This document shows, in pieces, positions 11,751 to 24,300 of a DNA stretch of 64,000 nt. Numbering within the stretch: the first letter of the stretch is position 1; the number at the start of each line of letters is the position of its first letter. Made by a program: the position numbers and the translations under genes. The DNA is taken from contig OZ038422.1 in assembly GCA_964036155.1 (NCBI GenBank), positions 7,029,201 to 7,093,200 of the forward strand. The letters run 5' to 3'. The stretch is from Diploscapter coronatus. Lineage: Eukaryota > Nematoda > Chromadorea > Rhabditida > Rhabditidae. The notes under the pieces are model-generated. The model did no database searches. It was not told the DNA's origin and saw only the letters and a program-made list of their open reading frames with translations.

Positions 11751-13730
11751 TTAGACTTGAGTCCAAGACATTCTCCATCCTTTGTACTGCACATTGCGAT
11801 TAGAAATGAACTTCATGCTGAACGAATCGCTAGCGAAAGTGTGGTCCCATTTCACTCCACGAGTTCCAGACAGACTAAATTGAATATTCATTAATTACAT
11901 GAATATAATCATGCAAATTCAGGGATTTTACGAATTTATTCGTCCCCGCCCAATTCCCAAATTTGGAAAACCTTGCCCTCACTGTCACAGGAAAATCGAA
12001 TTTGTGAAATGTTTCTACCAGTTTTGATATTCAAAATCATTTTTGCTTTATGAATAAATTACAATAAAAAATGTTGAGCTAATTGAACTTATCATTACTC
12101 AAAAAATTCCCCCTAAAATAACTTACTTAGCGACAAGGAATTGTGGCTCTTGCACCATTCCTTCATAGATGAGCAAATTGTCGAAATTCTCTTCGACTTC
12201 AAAATCTTCCATTGTAGCTCTCACCTGAAGTTTATAATAATCAAAACGAAATAGTCCATGTTCACTTACTCGGGATCCTGGATTCACTCTGACAGTGTAC
12301 AGCTGATTTGTGAAGGAATCGTAATGGTTCGGGTAATTTGGACTGAATGAAATAATTTATCTGGATAAACCAAAGAGAAAAATCACCTAGTCACAACACC
12401 AGATGTTCCGGATTTATTGATTGGTGAAAGAGATCTAAAAATGAAATATTTTTTCTTTAATTTTACAACAAATGAGTGCTTGCCTGGCAACCCAGTTCGC
12501 GTACCATCCCTTATCCACATTTGCGTGGTTTGAATGGAACCAAATCGTCATTTGATTTCCTGTACTTTGGGCTTGAGTGTCGGCATTTGTGGTGTCGAAT
12601 CTAAATTCTCCATCGGCAATTTATAATTTTCTAAATATTATTACTTTGCAATCAATTTAGACTCGTCGATTTCGGGTCCATCATAAACGCTCACGAAATC
12701 GTTCTTGTCTTCGATGAGGAATGGCTGGAAATAGATGCCAATGTAGTGTCCGGCAGGGGCTGAAGTTGTTTTCCAAAATTGCTTTGTTTTATGAAATTCA
12801 TCCTACCGTTGATCTGATATCGGCAATCAATGTTGTTCAAGTAGGCCTAAAATTTTGTATTTATTTTGGGATAAAAAAAACTGATTACATTCGGGAAGTT
12901 GGGCGAGAAGAGAGTTCCATTGAAGGTTGATGGGCCTCCGAGCATTCCACCATTGCATCTGAATTTCCTCCTAATTCATGGCTGTAATTATTTGTTTGGG
13001 TTGAAAGATCACTCTTGTTAGCTGGCATACTATTATTCAGACGATAGTAAATAATAAAGGTTTAATTCTCACGATGCTTCTGGCCTTCTGCATGTTGCTG
13101 GTTGAATGTTCCAGCAGCGATTCGACACACTTGTGTCGATTCCCTGAATACGTTTCAAATTAGTTTTTTTTTTAATAATTCAAGATCTTCAGGCATTCGT
13201 GAACCTGTTATTATACGGACGACTTATAGATTGATTTATAATTTAGATTGAAAATGAGCTAGTTTATGAGTAGGAAACTCGACCCCAGCCATAATCAGAC
13301 CCTTTCTCTGATCGTTTTGTAATGAGACCACAAATGCTGATTTAAAACTGAACTAGAGAAATCGTCCTTCAACATTTTACCCACATTCATTCCACTCTGC
13401 GCCGAAACATATCCAACCAGCAGCACAGCCACAGAAATTAGACTTTTGCTCATTTTGCTGATCGTCGATTTTCGAAATGCAAAATGTGACATTTGATTCA
13501 ATTTCACCCCTTTTATTTGAATAATTATTCACAAAAGAAAGGACAAATTGAATAAGAAACATTCGTCATGAAAGCAAAGAAATCTTTATTTTAAAGACTG
13601 TTTTCATCGCTTTTATGAATAGAGAACAGAAAATCAAGAAGCAACGTTCCAGACGAGAAGATAGCATTTTCTACGTCTTCTTGCTTCTAAAATAAAACAT
13701 CAAGATGTTCAAAAATCTAGATTAAAATTT
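11750..13730. repeat. segmental duplication, unit B
   Basis: Partner of the unit at 7760-10300, same orientation. The 5' gene half and upstream flank are closest in sequence; several introns are shorter than in unit A. Confidence 0.85.
11751..13453 (-). CDS. secreted two-CUB-domain protein, copy B
   Basis: Same ten-exon plan as copy A. Signal peptide MSKSLISVAVLLVGYVSA from 13453; first CUB with NIDCRYQIN, APAGHYIGIYFQPFLIED and DKNDFVSVYDGPEIDES; second CUB SPNYPNHYDSFTNQLYTV, DNLLIYEGM and LSGTRGVKWDHTFASD, ending GWRMSWTQV. Two differences from copy A stand out. The Cys in TTQCQGPSNQM of copy A is Ala in copy B (DTQAQSTGNQM), so one first-domain disulfide may be missing. The donor after the GWYANWVAR exon reads AG|GCAAGC, a classic GC donor, where copy A has GTAAGC. 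A 2-bp deletion in the last intron confirms that the region upstream of the last acceptor is not coding. Probably secreted; ligand unknown. Confidence 0.8.
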
Positions 13731-14435
13731 AGATTAAAAAATTATTAGATTTGCGACTAATGAAGAATGTAAAAACTAACTTTACAAAATCGTTAATTGT
13801 AAAAAAAAAGCGCCATATTATTGTCAATGACCGATTACTTGAGACGCAATTATGATGCGGTTTTTGCTATAAGCTTGACTAGCCCAGCAGATTTCGAGGA
13901 AATATTTTCATAACTGCCTTCGCATCGAAAATTTCACTTGCGTTCTCTATTCCATAGGACTGTATTGGACTGAAACTAAATAGATTGATGCTATGGAATT
14001 AATAGAAAATGTCTTATCATCAATTAGGCAATAAAAAAGATTACCTGAGAGAAAAATATAGGCTATTTCAGTGAACCATCGAGAGAATGTGAAAAATAAA
14101 CTAATATTGATGCTGCCGACGAACAATATTGTTTTGAATACGTTCAATAAATGCTCACAAGAAATCGATTAACTATTTCTGCTATATATCTTGAAAAAGT
14201 TACTTTATAAAATTCGTGAATGGATTGAAGTTACTATCAAATAAACATTGGAATTGGTTACAGAATTTTGAAATAAAATATTTTAAAGAATATTTATTTC
14301 AGTTACAACAATTTTCCCCCGTTACTTTTGGATGTCTTCGAGAGTTATCTGTAACATGTGCATTGAAATTAAATTATTATTTCATTTTATTGAATAAAAT
14401 TTCTATATGAAATCTGAGATTGTTATGATCAAGCT
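13454..14435. other. intergenic region
   Basis: The first 280 bp are the duplicated 5' flank of CUB gene B. The rest is AT-rich, leading to the 3' end of the kelch gene. No supported gene. Confidence 0.5.
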
Positions 14436-17400
14436 TTATTTTATGTTAATTTTTCCGACTTCACGCCATTTATTCGTTTGTGGATCGTATTCCTCTATTG
14501 AATTACTAGCCATTCTATAGAAATTTGTAGAATGGCTTGGCACAGCCCGATATAGATTTTCCTGAAAATGGGTCCAAACAATGTAATTAGGGATGGGGAA
14601 TCCGAAAATCGAGGTCCCGGATCTCGGGCATGCGTTCTTTACGCTACAGTAAATGACGTACTGCAAAATTCAAACATCGCTCAGAGGCATAAAAATCGAT
14701 CAATACCTATATCAAACGATGCAACTCGACGAGATAAACAACTTTTGTTAACAAATTTTTCCGATCCGATGTTTATATAAAAAGTTATAGACCGAAAAGT
14801 GTCAAAATTAGGTCATTTTTCGACATTTTTGATAATTACACCTGTAAAACACGATTAGCCGCAACAAATTTTAGCATGGTAATAAAGTTGAATCCTCGGG
14901 GCTCACAACGGTATAGGTCACGTCGCACAGAGTCGCGTATCATTCGAGTTTTGATTTTTTGAAAATTTGTGGTCAGTGCCTTTACAGCATAAGTCGCTTT
15001 CAAAAAATCATAGCTTTCCAATTTTCCATCCAAATTTCATTATTATTTTTTATTTTACTAATCTTGGATAGCTAAATACGTGTTTATATTTGATTTTCAC
15101 GAATCCTGCCAAAAATGGATACCGTAGGCATGCGAATATACCGCAATTACCGTACACACATACATGGGTATTGCGTAATTTTAAAATTTCAAAATTCATA
15201 GGATAATGAAATATGGTTCAAATCTATAAAAACAAAAAAATACTCTTGAAATTTGGATGGAAAATTGGAAAGTTATAATTTTTTGAAAGTTAGGTATTAT
15301 AAAAGATAATGCAATTTTGATCTCGTCATAAAGAAAAATCATAGCTCCTCACAGGTGTACGGGAGCGGATTAATCCATGAATGAAAGTTGATCAGGATGA
15401 AGAACTCTACATCATACAAGCTGACTGAATTTTTTCCAACGCAACTTACGCGCTAAATGCCATGCAGAATATCAAGTACGCCTCCATGACGTGATATTTT
15501 AATTGTTCAAGCAAAAATAGATATAAAAAAATTCTTTCTTCATTATATAATAAACTACTAATCAATATCTGCAAATCAAAAAAATAATAATGAAATTTGG
15601 ACGGAAAATTAGAAAGTTATAATTTTTTGAAAGCGACTTATGCTGTAAAGGCACTGACCACAAATTTTCAAAAAATCAAAACTCGAATGATACGCGACTC
15701 TGTGCGACGTGATCTATATCGTTGTGAGCCTCCAGGATTCAACTTTATTACCATGCTAAAATTTGTTGCGGCTAATCGTGTTTTACAGGTGTAATTATCA
15801 AAAATGTCGAAAAATGACCTAATTTTGACACTTTTCGGCCTATAACTTTTTATATAAACATCGGATCGGAAAAATTTGTTAATGAAAGTTGTTTATCTCG
15901 TCGAGCTGTATCATTTGATATAGGTGTTGACCAAATTTTATGTCTCTGAGCGATGTTTGAATTTTGCAGTACGTCATTTACTGTAGCGTAAAGAACGCAT
16001 GCCCGAGATCCGGGACCTCGATTTTCGGATTCCCCACCCCTAATTACATTGTTTGGATCCATTTTCAGGAAAATCTATATCGGGCTGTGCCAAGCCCTTC
16101 CTAACGATTCTCCATTTTTGTATGGAATGGCTATTACACAAACTTTTAGATGGAAATTTTTGAAATCTAAATTAACAAATATTTCGTAAAGATATGCAAA
16201 ATCTCAGATCACCCTCCGATTGCATACAATTTCCCGTTAGCGACAATGAGCGAATGAATATATCTTGCATAATTAATATCAGCGATTCGAGAAATTCGAC
16301 TGTCAACTGGAGCTGAGGGATCGAAACACAGACAGGATGTCAATGCATAATAATCACCACTAAATATATAATTATATCTTATTTATCATACAAAATTAAC
16401 GACTTCAACCCTCCAGTTATGTAAATTCTTCCGTTCAGCGATGTAACTTCGAAATCTTCTCGTTTTCCTGAAATCTCTCCGATTTCAATCCATTCCTGTT
16501 CATCGTCTGATAATCGATATATCTTTTCACTATTAATTCCATCAATAACTGAATATTCATAGTTACAATAATGAAAATGCTAAAATCCGACCGTATAAAA
16601 TTTCATCGCATGTTATTGTTTGAGCAAATCTAATTAGAAGTGGAAAAGCAGGTCCTGATTGCCATTTTCCATCTATTAAAACCTGAATAAATTATTTTAT
16701 GAGCTTTCACTCGGTCTTCTTACATCAATTCGATTCGTATCTTCCCCTGTTTTAGGATCCTCTCCACCCAAATAATACAATTTGTCTTTGAAATAAGTCA
16801 CAGATGCATATTCACGCCATTCAGGAGGATCTGGACCTGTAAAATTCTTTGAATCGATCATTCATGGAGTTGTTGATAAGACCTCTTGAAATTTGTCGAG
16901 TATTCAAATCGAACATTTCGGACGATTTACTATTCCAACCAATCGCAAAAATCTAAAATTTACAAAAAAAAAACTAGCAATACCAAATAAAACAATCTAC
17001 TTTATCTTTTGTGGTTGCAACTTCCCATGGCCAGAAATGATTAGTAAAAGTCGCAATATGCTCAACATAATTAGTATGGGAATCAAACAGACAAATTCTT
17101 CCTTCTCTAACATCGTCGTTTTCATAATACACTAAATACTAAAATTAACTTTCGAAAATACAAGAAATATTTTCCTACGATAGAATAAAGTTTTATCCTG
17201 CCGACTTTGAAAAGCTAGAATAATAAGACCGGCCAAAAGAAGTGTACATAATAGAACTAATAGAAAAATGTATTTTTTAAACCAAGGATATTCGCGACTT
17301 TCCCTGAAAGGCAGTAAACGATAAAATTATTTAGAAAAACTGCGAAGTTCATCGCTAATAATTAATTTCGTAAAATACCCCGGAAAAAAGAAATGCGCAT

Positions 17401-17779
17401 GTATGTTTCAGCTGAAAGTAAGTAGAACTGCACGAAATAAACTATTATTTATTTATTTTTCGTGTATTTCGCGCGTTAAACTGTTCATCCCATGCAATCT
17501 CACGTTTCAGAATGCCCTGTTATATCATCCGCATTCCACCTCGTTTCCATCATAGCTTGATTGTTTGCAACCAGTAATTGAAGAGACTCGGGTGGACAGA
17601 CAGTAGGCTTAACGATATATCGTAAATGTATGTAAGATATCAAATAAAAAAAATGAGTTTTAACTTACAGGATTTGAAGAATCATTAAGGTTTTTCAGTT
17701 TGATCATCTTCACGTATATCGAGTAATAAGCTAAACAAATAATAAAAATCGAAAAATAAATAAAAAATGGTTTCGACAT
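14436..17779 (-). CDS. membrane-anchored kelch-repeat protein
   Basis: The start at 17779 gives a hydrophobic N terminus (MSKPFFIYFSIFIICLAYYS), then PTVCPPESLQLLVANNQAMM. A third exon carries a clear transmembrane span (YIFLLVLLCTLLLAGLIILA) after ESREYPWFKK. Exon phases of these junctions agree. Downstream exons are kelch blades: WPWEVATTKDKIFAIGW, WREYASVTYFKDKLYYLGGE, GKWQSGPAFPLLIRF, WIEIGEISGKREDFEVTSLN and GRIYITGG, SRISRIADINYARYIHSLIV with KLYAIGG, and a last exon NSIEEYDPQTNKWREVGKIN ending at 14436. No BTB or BACK domain precedes the blades, so this is not a Cul3 adaptor. The topology (two hydrophobic spans, then a propeller) is unusual. The last intron contains the palindromic element at 14507-16133. 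Polyadenylation signal AATAAA overlaps the stop. Function unknown. Confidence 0.7.
14507..16133. mobile_element. 1.6-kb palindromic non-autonomous transposon, family 1
   Basis: Termini TAGCCATTC and GAATGGCTA are inverted and are flanked by the direct repeat TTAC (14503-14506 and 16134-16137). Inside, from GGCTTGGCACAGCCCG at 14534 and its complement ending at 16096, two arms of about 500 bp are close inverted copies (14534-15040 against 15590-16096). The centre holds an extra partial copy of the inner arm end (about 15245-15290). Paired short open frames in the arms (14836-15033 and 15597-15794; 14568-14780 and 15850-16062) are mirror images of each other, not genes. No transposase is encoded. 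It lies in the last intron of the kelch gene. Confidence 0.75.
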
Positions 17780-17859
17780 CTACACAACGAAAATTGCGCT
17801 CTTCCTGTTCAGTTCCTCATCAATAGAATGTCAATCATACTAGACGTGACTATCATTCA

Positions 17860-18262
17860 ATACCCTCTAATTGTATACAATTTCTCGTTCGTAGCAACAA
17901 GCGAATGATCTTCTCTTGCACAATTCATATCAACGATTTGAGAAATTTAACTGCAAACTGGAGCTGAAGGGGCGAAACAGATAGGATTTGAATATATTAT
18001 AACTAAATATATTATTTATTATTATTCAAAATAACGAACATAAGAATTTACTTTATCCTTTATAGTTGCTACTTCACATGGCCAATACCAATTGTGAAAT
18101 TTCGCAATCTCTTCGACTGAGCAGGTATATGAATTGAACAAGACTATTCTTCATTCAATCCTATTATCATTTCGATAATGAACTAAATTATTATGAATCG
18201 TTTCAAAGTCTCTTACTTAACTTTCAACATAATTTCTTACGGTAAAATAAAATTTGATGTGA
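17860..18262 (-). pseudogene. truncated copy of the kelch gene
   Basis: The minus strand holds two blocks that match parts of the kelch gene to its left: one like the exon VHYRNDNRIE...FNSYTCSVEEIAKF, WYWPCEVATIKDK (about 18045-18205), and one like the later blade ISQIVDMNCAREDHSLVAT, NEKLYTIRG (about 17870-17950). The intermediate blades are missing and a stop or frame break separates the parts. The intron sequence between the parental exons is also recognisable, so it is a DNA-level duplicate with an internal deletion. Confidence 0.6.
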
Positions 18263-18376
18263 ATTGTTGAATGAATTGTCTCCACCAATTTGGAAATTAT
18301 TTATTTAAAATACATAACAAAAAACAACTAGGAAAATTCTCTAATCTAAATGAAAACAAAACAAAAATGTAGGAAT

Positions 18377-21300
18377 TTACTTTTTGACCTTGGCCAGTTT
18401 TGCCTTGGTTTTGTCTCGTCCGATCGACTTTTTGATGTCCTTTTCTGTGTACGAAATCGACGGAGTGTCCACTCTGAATTTTAAAGTTATCATAGAAGAA
18501 ATAAAAATGCCATATTCATGTGAGGAAGAGTTCGTTTCGTAATTTGTCTTTGAAGATTAGAAGATGCGCTAGGCATTTTTAAGAGGCATTCTTTGTAAGA
18601 ATCGGACATACCTAGGCACAGGTATAAAAAGCTCTAGAAATCTAAAAAGGGTAATATGGTTGGATACCCCTATGGAGCCTGTACATAAAAATCGGGTAGT
18701 TAGATCCTGCCCCCAAAAGTGGGCGGGGCTAGGCGGGGGTCAAAGTTGGGCATTTTGGCACTTTGACTGCAAACAGGAGGTACAAAGAAAACTTTTTTGC
18801 TATAAAAGATTTTCGAAAAATTTAAAAAGGATCAACATGGTCATGGAATGGACTTTCTAAAAATATATTGGCTTAGAGGAATCAGTCACTTGCTGAGTAC
18901 GGTAGGTCGTCTCGAAGTCAATAGTGACATTTCCAGAACTCCCTTACTTCGCACAAAATCGATCACCCTGAAAATTTTTAGGAAATTTTAGCAGTTTTTG
19001 ATCATTTATTTCGATTCTCTTGATAATTCTGCATATTTTAAGCCAAAAAAACTGAGCACTTAGGGGTGGCGGGTGTGCGCTGTGGCCTTCCGAAGTGGGT
19101 CGGCCAAAAGTCGAAATTTCAAAATTTAGAAGGAAACCCCACAACATGTATATCAATTGATAGAGCTCAAAAAACTGAACAACTTTTGTGAAGACACCAT
19201 ATGGTTATCTATTATGGTATGCATGGTATAGCAGTGTGAATGGATCTAACTATGAAAATAGCATAATTTTTCAAAAATTCATAACTTTTCGAAAATCAAA
19301 CGAATTCGAAAAATCTTTCTGGGATATAGCAGTTGAAGGGCAATACTTCATTTTTACTTCCTAGAGTCCCGTGCTACCACTTTACTATGGTACCATATGG
19401 GTCCATGGTATACCATCCATATGGTACTAGAGTGGTACTATACAAAATGGATATCAATCGGCTCAAAATTGACTAGAGAGTAATATTCGAGTCCATTTCT
19501 ATCATTTTTAGCAAGTAATTCCATAGAAACATCTTTAGATATGATATAAACCACCTGCTGAAAATGGCCAAAATCGGGTTTTTCAAGTGATCATAACTCG
19601 CGTTAGACTAATCTATTTTTCGAGCGGTTTTCAGTATCTTACTCAGCTCGATAAGGGCTTTCGTTTGGTATATAACATGATGGGTTTTTGTTAAAAATGG
19701 TAACTTAACCCATATAAGCCGCGACCCATATGTTTAAGTTATCATTTGGTAAAAACCCATAATGTCTTATATCAGATAAAAGCTCTTATCGAGCTGAGTA
19801 ATATGGTGAAAACCGTTTGAAAAATAAATTAGTCTATCACATTCTATGATAATTTGAAAAACCGAATTTGGCTCATTTTCAGCAGGTGTTCCTGTTGCTA
19901 CCACTAATGGTATTGCGAAACCACTTACTGAAATTAATAGAAATGGACTCGAATATTACTTACCAGTTGATTACGAGTCGATTAATATTCATTTTGGTAT
20001 AGTACTACTCGGGTACCATATGGGTGGTATACCATAAACCCATATGATAATATGATAAAGTGGTAGCACGGTATCTAAGAATCAAAAATGAAGTATTGCC
20101 CTTCAATTGCTATATTCTGAAAAGATTTTTCGAATTCCTTTGCTTTTTGAAAAGTTATGAATTTTTGAAAATTATAGTATTTTCGTGTCTATGGCCACTT
20201 CAACCCATTGTACCACACTTACCATTATAGTTAGACCCAAGTTATCTTCACAAAAGTTGCTCAGTTTTTCAAGCTCTATCGAATGGTATACAATTTATGG
20301 GGTTTTCTTCGAAATTTTGAAATTTCGACTTTTGGCCGACCCACTTCGGAAGGCCACAGCGCACACCCGCCACCCCTAAGTGCTCAGTTTTTTTGGCTTA
20401 AAATATGCAGAATTATCAAGAGAATCGAAATAAATGATCAAAAACTGCTAAAATTTCCTAAAAATTTTCAGGGTGATCGATTTTGTGCGAAGTAAGGGAG
20501 TTTGGAAATGTCACTATTGACTTCGAGACGACCTACCGTACCCAGCAAATGGCTGATCTCCCAAAATTTATATATCAGAAGACGAACAATTATATGAACT
20601 ACTCCATGCATTTAAAATTTTTCAAAAATCTTTTATAGCAAAAAAGTTTTCTTTGTACCTCCTGTTTGCAGTCAAAGTGCCAAAATGCCCAACTTTGACC
20701 CCCGCCTAGCCCCGCCCACTTTTGGGGACGAGGCCTAACTTCCCGATTTTTATATACAAGCTCCATAGGGGTATCCAACCATATTACCTTTTTTGGATTT
20801 CTAGAGCTTTTTATACCTGTGCCTAGATACCCATAGTTTTGTCTGATTCTTACAAAGAATGCCTCTTAATAGGATATTTTGAGAAAGTTTCGGTCTCTCT
20901 TTAGCGTTTCTAATTCCCGATGTGAGAAATAGATAATAGATTCTAGTTATTAGAGAATAAGCTATGAACGTTTTGATCATTTAAGTGCTAAATCTAATCC
21001 GAAAACGAAATTTTAGACAAGATATGTATTGATAAGCGTATCTAACCATACGCTTGAGAATTTTCAGTTTTTTATTGTCCTTCAATGTTGCCTCTTTCAT
21101 AAAATAGGTGAAATTTTACAAAATGAAAATTTCAAATAAATAAATAACTCGATAAAACTAATTATGAGCATGTGGCACCTGTGGAGAGCAGGATGGAAGA
21201 GTTGCCAGTCCTTGCTGATCTTCTTCACTCCTTGTTCTTGCCCCACTGCTTCTTCATTCTCGTTTTCCACTTCTCCTCCCGACTCCATCACACTGCCTCC

Positions 21301-24300
21301 CTCAATTTGAGCCCGCAAATCTGCTTCTAGTTTCGGAGTCCACGTTGGAACTGGACCGTACTGAACAACTCTTCTCCATACAACTTGGTGATGCAAATAA
21401 AGAAGAAAATTACATTTTAACAAAATCGAAGAGGACTAAACGGAAATAGAGATTAAAAATCGTCATATTGAAAAGCATTTTTATAAAAGAAAAAAATAAT
21501 AATAATAATAACCTGTAGTTTCTTGAGCGGTTGAACGCAGTCCTTGGCGAGGAGAACAGTTCCGGCCTCCCCGGGCACGTTACCCATCACCCAGATGCAC
21601 TGCTTCGTCACGTTCATTCGGAGAATCTGAAAAAGACTTTCTCATATTGAAGGAAAAATTCGAATTGTAATTAAAAGAAAATGCGCTTTCTCTGCATATT
21701 TTTAGTATATACGATGAATGAAATTTGTGTTGATTTTTTATCATATAAAAAGATAAAATTAGCAATATAGCGAACCTGCAACCCACTCATCATGACCCAC
21801 TTGCCTCCCATTGGACCAGGCAACGCTCTGCCTGGGTGCACTTTCGCGTCGCCCTTCGTTCCGATTGAACCAACGCGTCGATGCGACTTCGTCGTTCTAA
21901 AATTCCAATGAATTTTCAAGTTGAAGCTTTCCCTTCAAAACACGCAATAGCATTAAATTTAGTTTAAAAAATCATTGGTTTTCATAATGATTGTGGTAAA
22001 AATAGTGGAAGATACTGCAAGCTCTCATGAAACAAGAAAGGGAATTTGGTTTTCTTATGAAATTTTCAGGAAGAAAGTGTATATTTCTCATAGTCTACTC
22101 GAAAAGTATGCCCTTGAAGACCTCTACTAATATCTTTTTTTTCTAATTTTAACTAATTAGAGAGCATTCTGAATTATAAATATGATAAAAAAAAAGATAT
22201 TTATTTCAAAAGAGAATTATCGAATGTTGTGATTGCAATGAACAGCAGACCTGAGTTTCGGCTGCCCTTTCATTCCCCAACGATGGACGACTCCCTGGAA
22301 TCCCCAGTAGATCGATTTGCCCGAGACCGTGATCCACTGACCCACTTGGAAGTGACGAACGTCGAGGGGAACGCCGACGGGGGGAAGAGAGTCTTCGGAA
22401 ACCTGAATCGACAATTTTCATAGTTAGCCAAATCCTGTAATAAAACTGAAAGGACGATATAAACTCGCGAATTTTTCAAACTTCTTTTCTAAACTCATTA
22501 TTATTTATCTATCCAACTAAAGGTGGAAATTACTATCGAAATACTGTTGCTGAATATCGAAATTTCTCACTTGTGAAGGGTTCACTCCAAAATATTTCGA
22601 AAGAATAACTCACCATGAAATGCTTGACGTATTCTTTGCAGGGCACCTGGGCCTTGTCGAATATCTCTCTGTACTTGGTGTCGTAATCGAACGGATTATC
22701 GTTCTTCGCGCCCACACCAACCTGCCAATTGGGATAGGATTATGGTATTATGAAGAATCAAACATCTGATTTAGAATAAGCTTCGAATCAAGAAATAGTT
22801 CGTAAAATTCATTCCGTGTTCTTATCGTCACTTCTATTTTTGATACATGCAATTATCTAATGCTAAAATGATGAGAAATATCCTTCTAAGACAGTTTTCT
22901 CCTGAATCGAATCAACTTCAAGAATAATTCATAAGTTCACCAACCCTCCACATAGGTCCCATTCTGCCGAAAGCCTTGACCTTTCCAGTCCTGTGGGTTC
23001 TGTACCATGCATCTGGAGACAGCACATCCACTACCTGGTTCTGCAATCAAACAGCTCATTTTTTCTTCCTTCTTTCATTCACTCATTCATTTGGCTTACA
23101 TCTTCCAGCTTGAGCACAGTGCAGAGAATCTTCCTTCCTTTCACCGTCCACTGAGGCATCATTCCGATTTTGCGCATCACCAAACCTCAAAAGATTTGAA
23201 TGCATAGATCTTGCAAATATTTGTAAATAAATTCTGCATGAAATACGTTTCAAAAGATTAAAATGTTGACATCTCAGATTCTTGAAAAACTAAGTATCAG
23301 GGGTGTATAAAAATTGAATTCTGGATTTGCGTTTTGCGTTAGAGTTATTTAGTAACTCGTTTTCTGTGTACAGCCCCGCTATAAAGGATGAGCATTCACT
23401 AATAAAATCTTCAAGCTTTTCTTCTCTGAATTTTATAAAAATAAAGGTAAAAAATTCTCACCGACTCTCCTTGATTCCTCAGGAATGTTCTGATATGCAG
23501 CTTCGGTCTCTCTCAGCCTCTTTTTACTGACCATCGAGAAAACACGAGCCTTCGTTTCTTCGATTTCTTGCAAAATTGCCCTGAAATTGAAAAATGTATC
23601 TTTGTCCATAAATTTTCGACGAATCAGACTACTAAATTCTAGAGAATTATTTCAACACATGTAATTTTATATTCTTTTGCCAGCGCTGTTTTCAGATGAA
23701 TTCGTGTTTTTCCACATAATGATAAGGGACAAAACGAAGTAGAGCTTTTTGATAAATATATTTTTTCTTACAAAGTATTTCTCAATTGTTGTGGAATAGG
23801 TACACGAAAAATTATTCCCATCGTTCGAAGAGAGAATTAGATCTTTTGACAATGAAACTTCTATAATGTGCAACAACTAACTGGTTTTCCTCGCTGGTGA
23901 TGTCATCGAGGACGAGGTCGTGATGGTCGAACTCCATATCCATTCCCCTGTGTTTGTTCACGTCGATCAGTTTGTGCTTGTACGGCAATTTCTCCCTGTG
24001 CTTCTCTACGTTTACTTCCACCTGCTTTCTGCTATTAAGGTTCGAATTCTTCTGTGCAGATTCGACAGAACTCTGGCGTTTCGTTTTCGTGCTTTGGTAT
24101 CGGTTCTGGAAGGTGATTTTTAACGTGAAATTTCGATAAATTCCTAATTCTAAAGCATGTAAAAAATAAAAACTTCTAAAGATAGTAATATGAAATTGTC
24201 GCATTTAAAATTTGGAGTTTTGAGTTGTTTCGGAGAGAAATCTCAATTGAAGGTTGCTGCTAGATGTTAATTTCACGTTTTCGTATCCCCTAGTTTCAAT

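Noticed and set aside
14836..15794. Identical-looking 65-codon frames in the kelch-intron element
   Set aside because: By-product of arm symmetry; one arm uses start contexts inside repeat sequence only.
18944..20495. 70-codon open frames in both arms of the TTAA element
   Set aside because: They are mirror copies created by the palindrome, show no domain and have no transposase motifs.
21097..21178. Direct read-through end of mrpl-3 with tail SFCKISPIL
   Set aside because: The tail is hydrophobic and atypical, while a GT donor at 21178 joins in phase to a Lys-rich exon at 18473-18377 that has no other owner.
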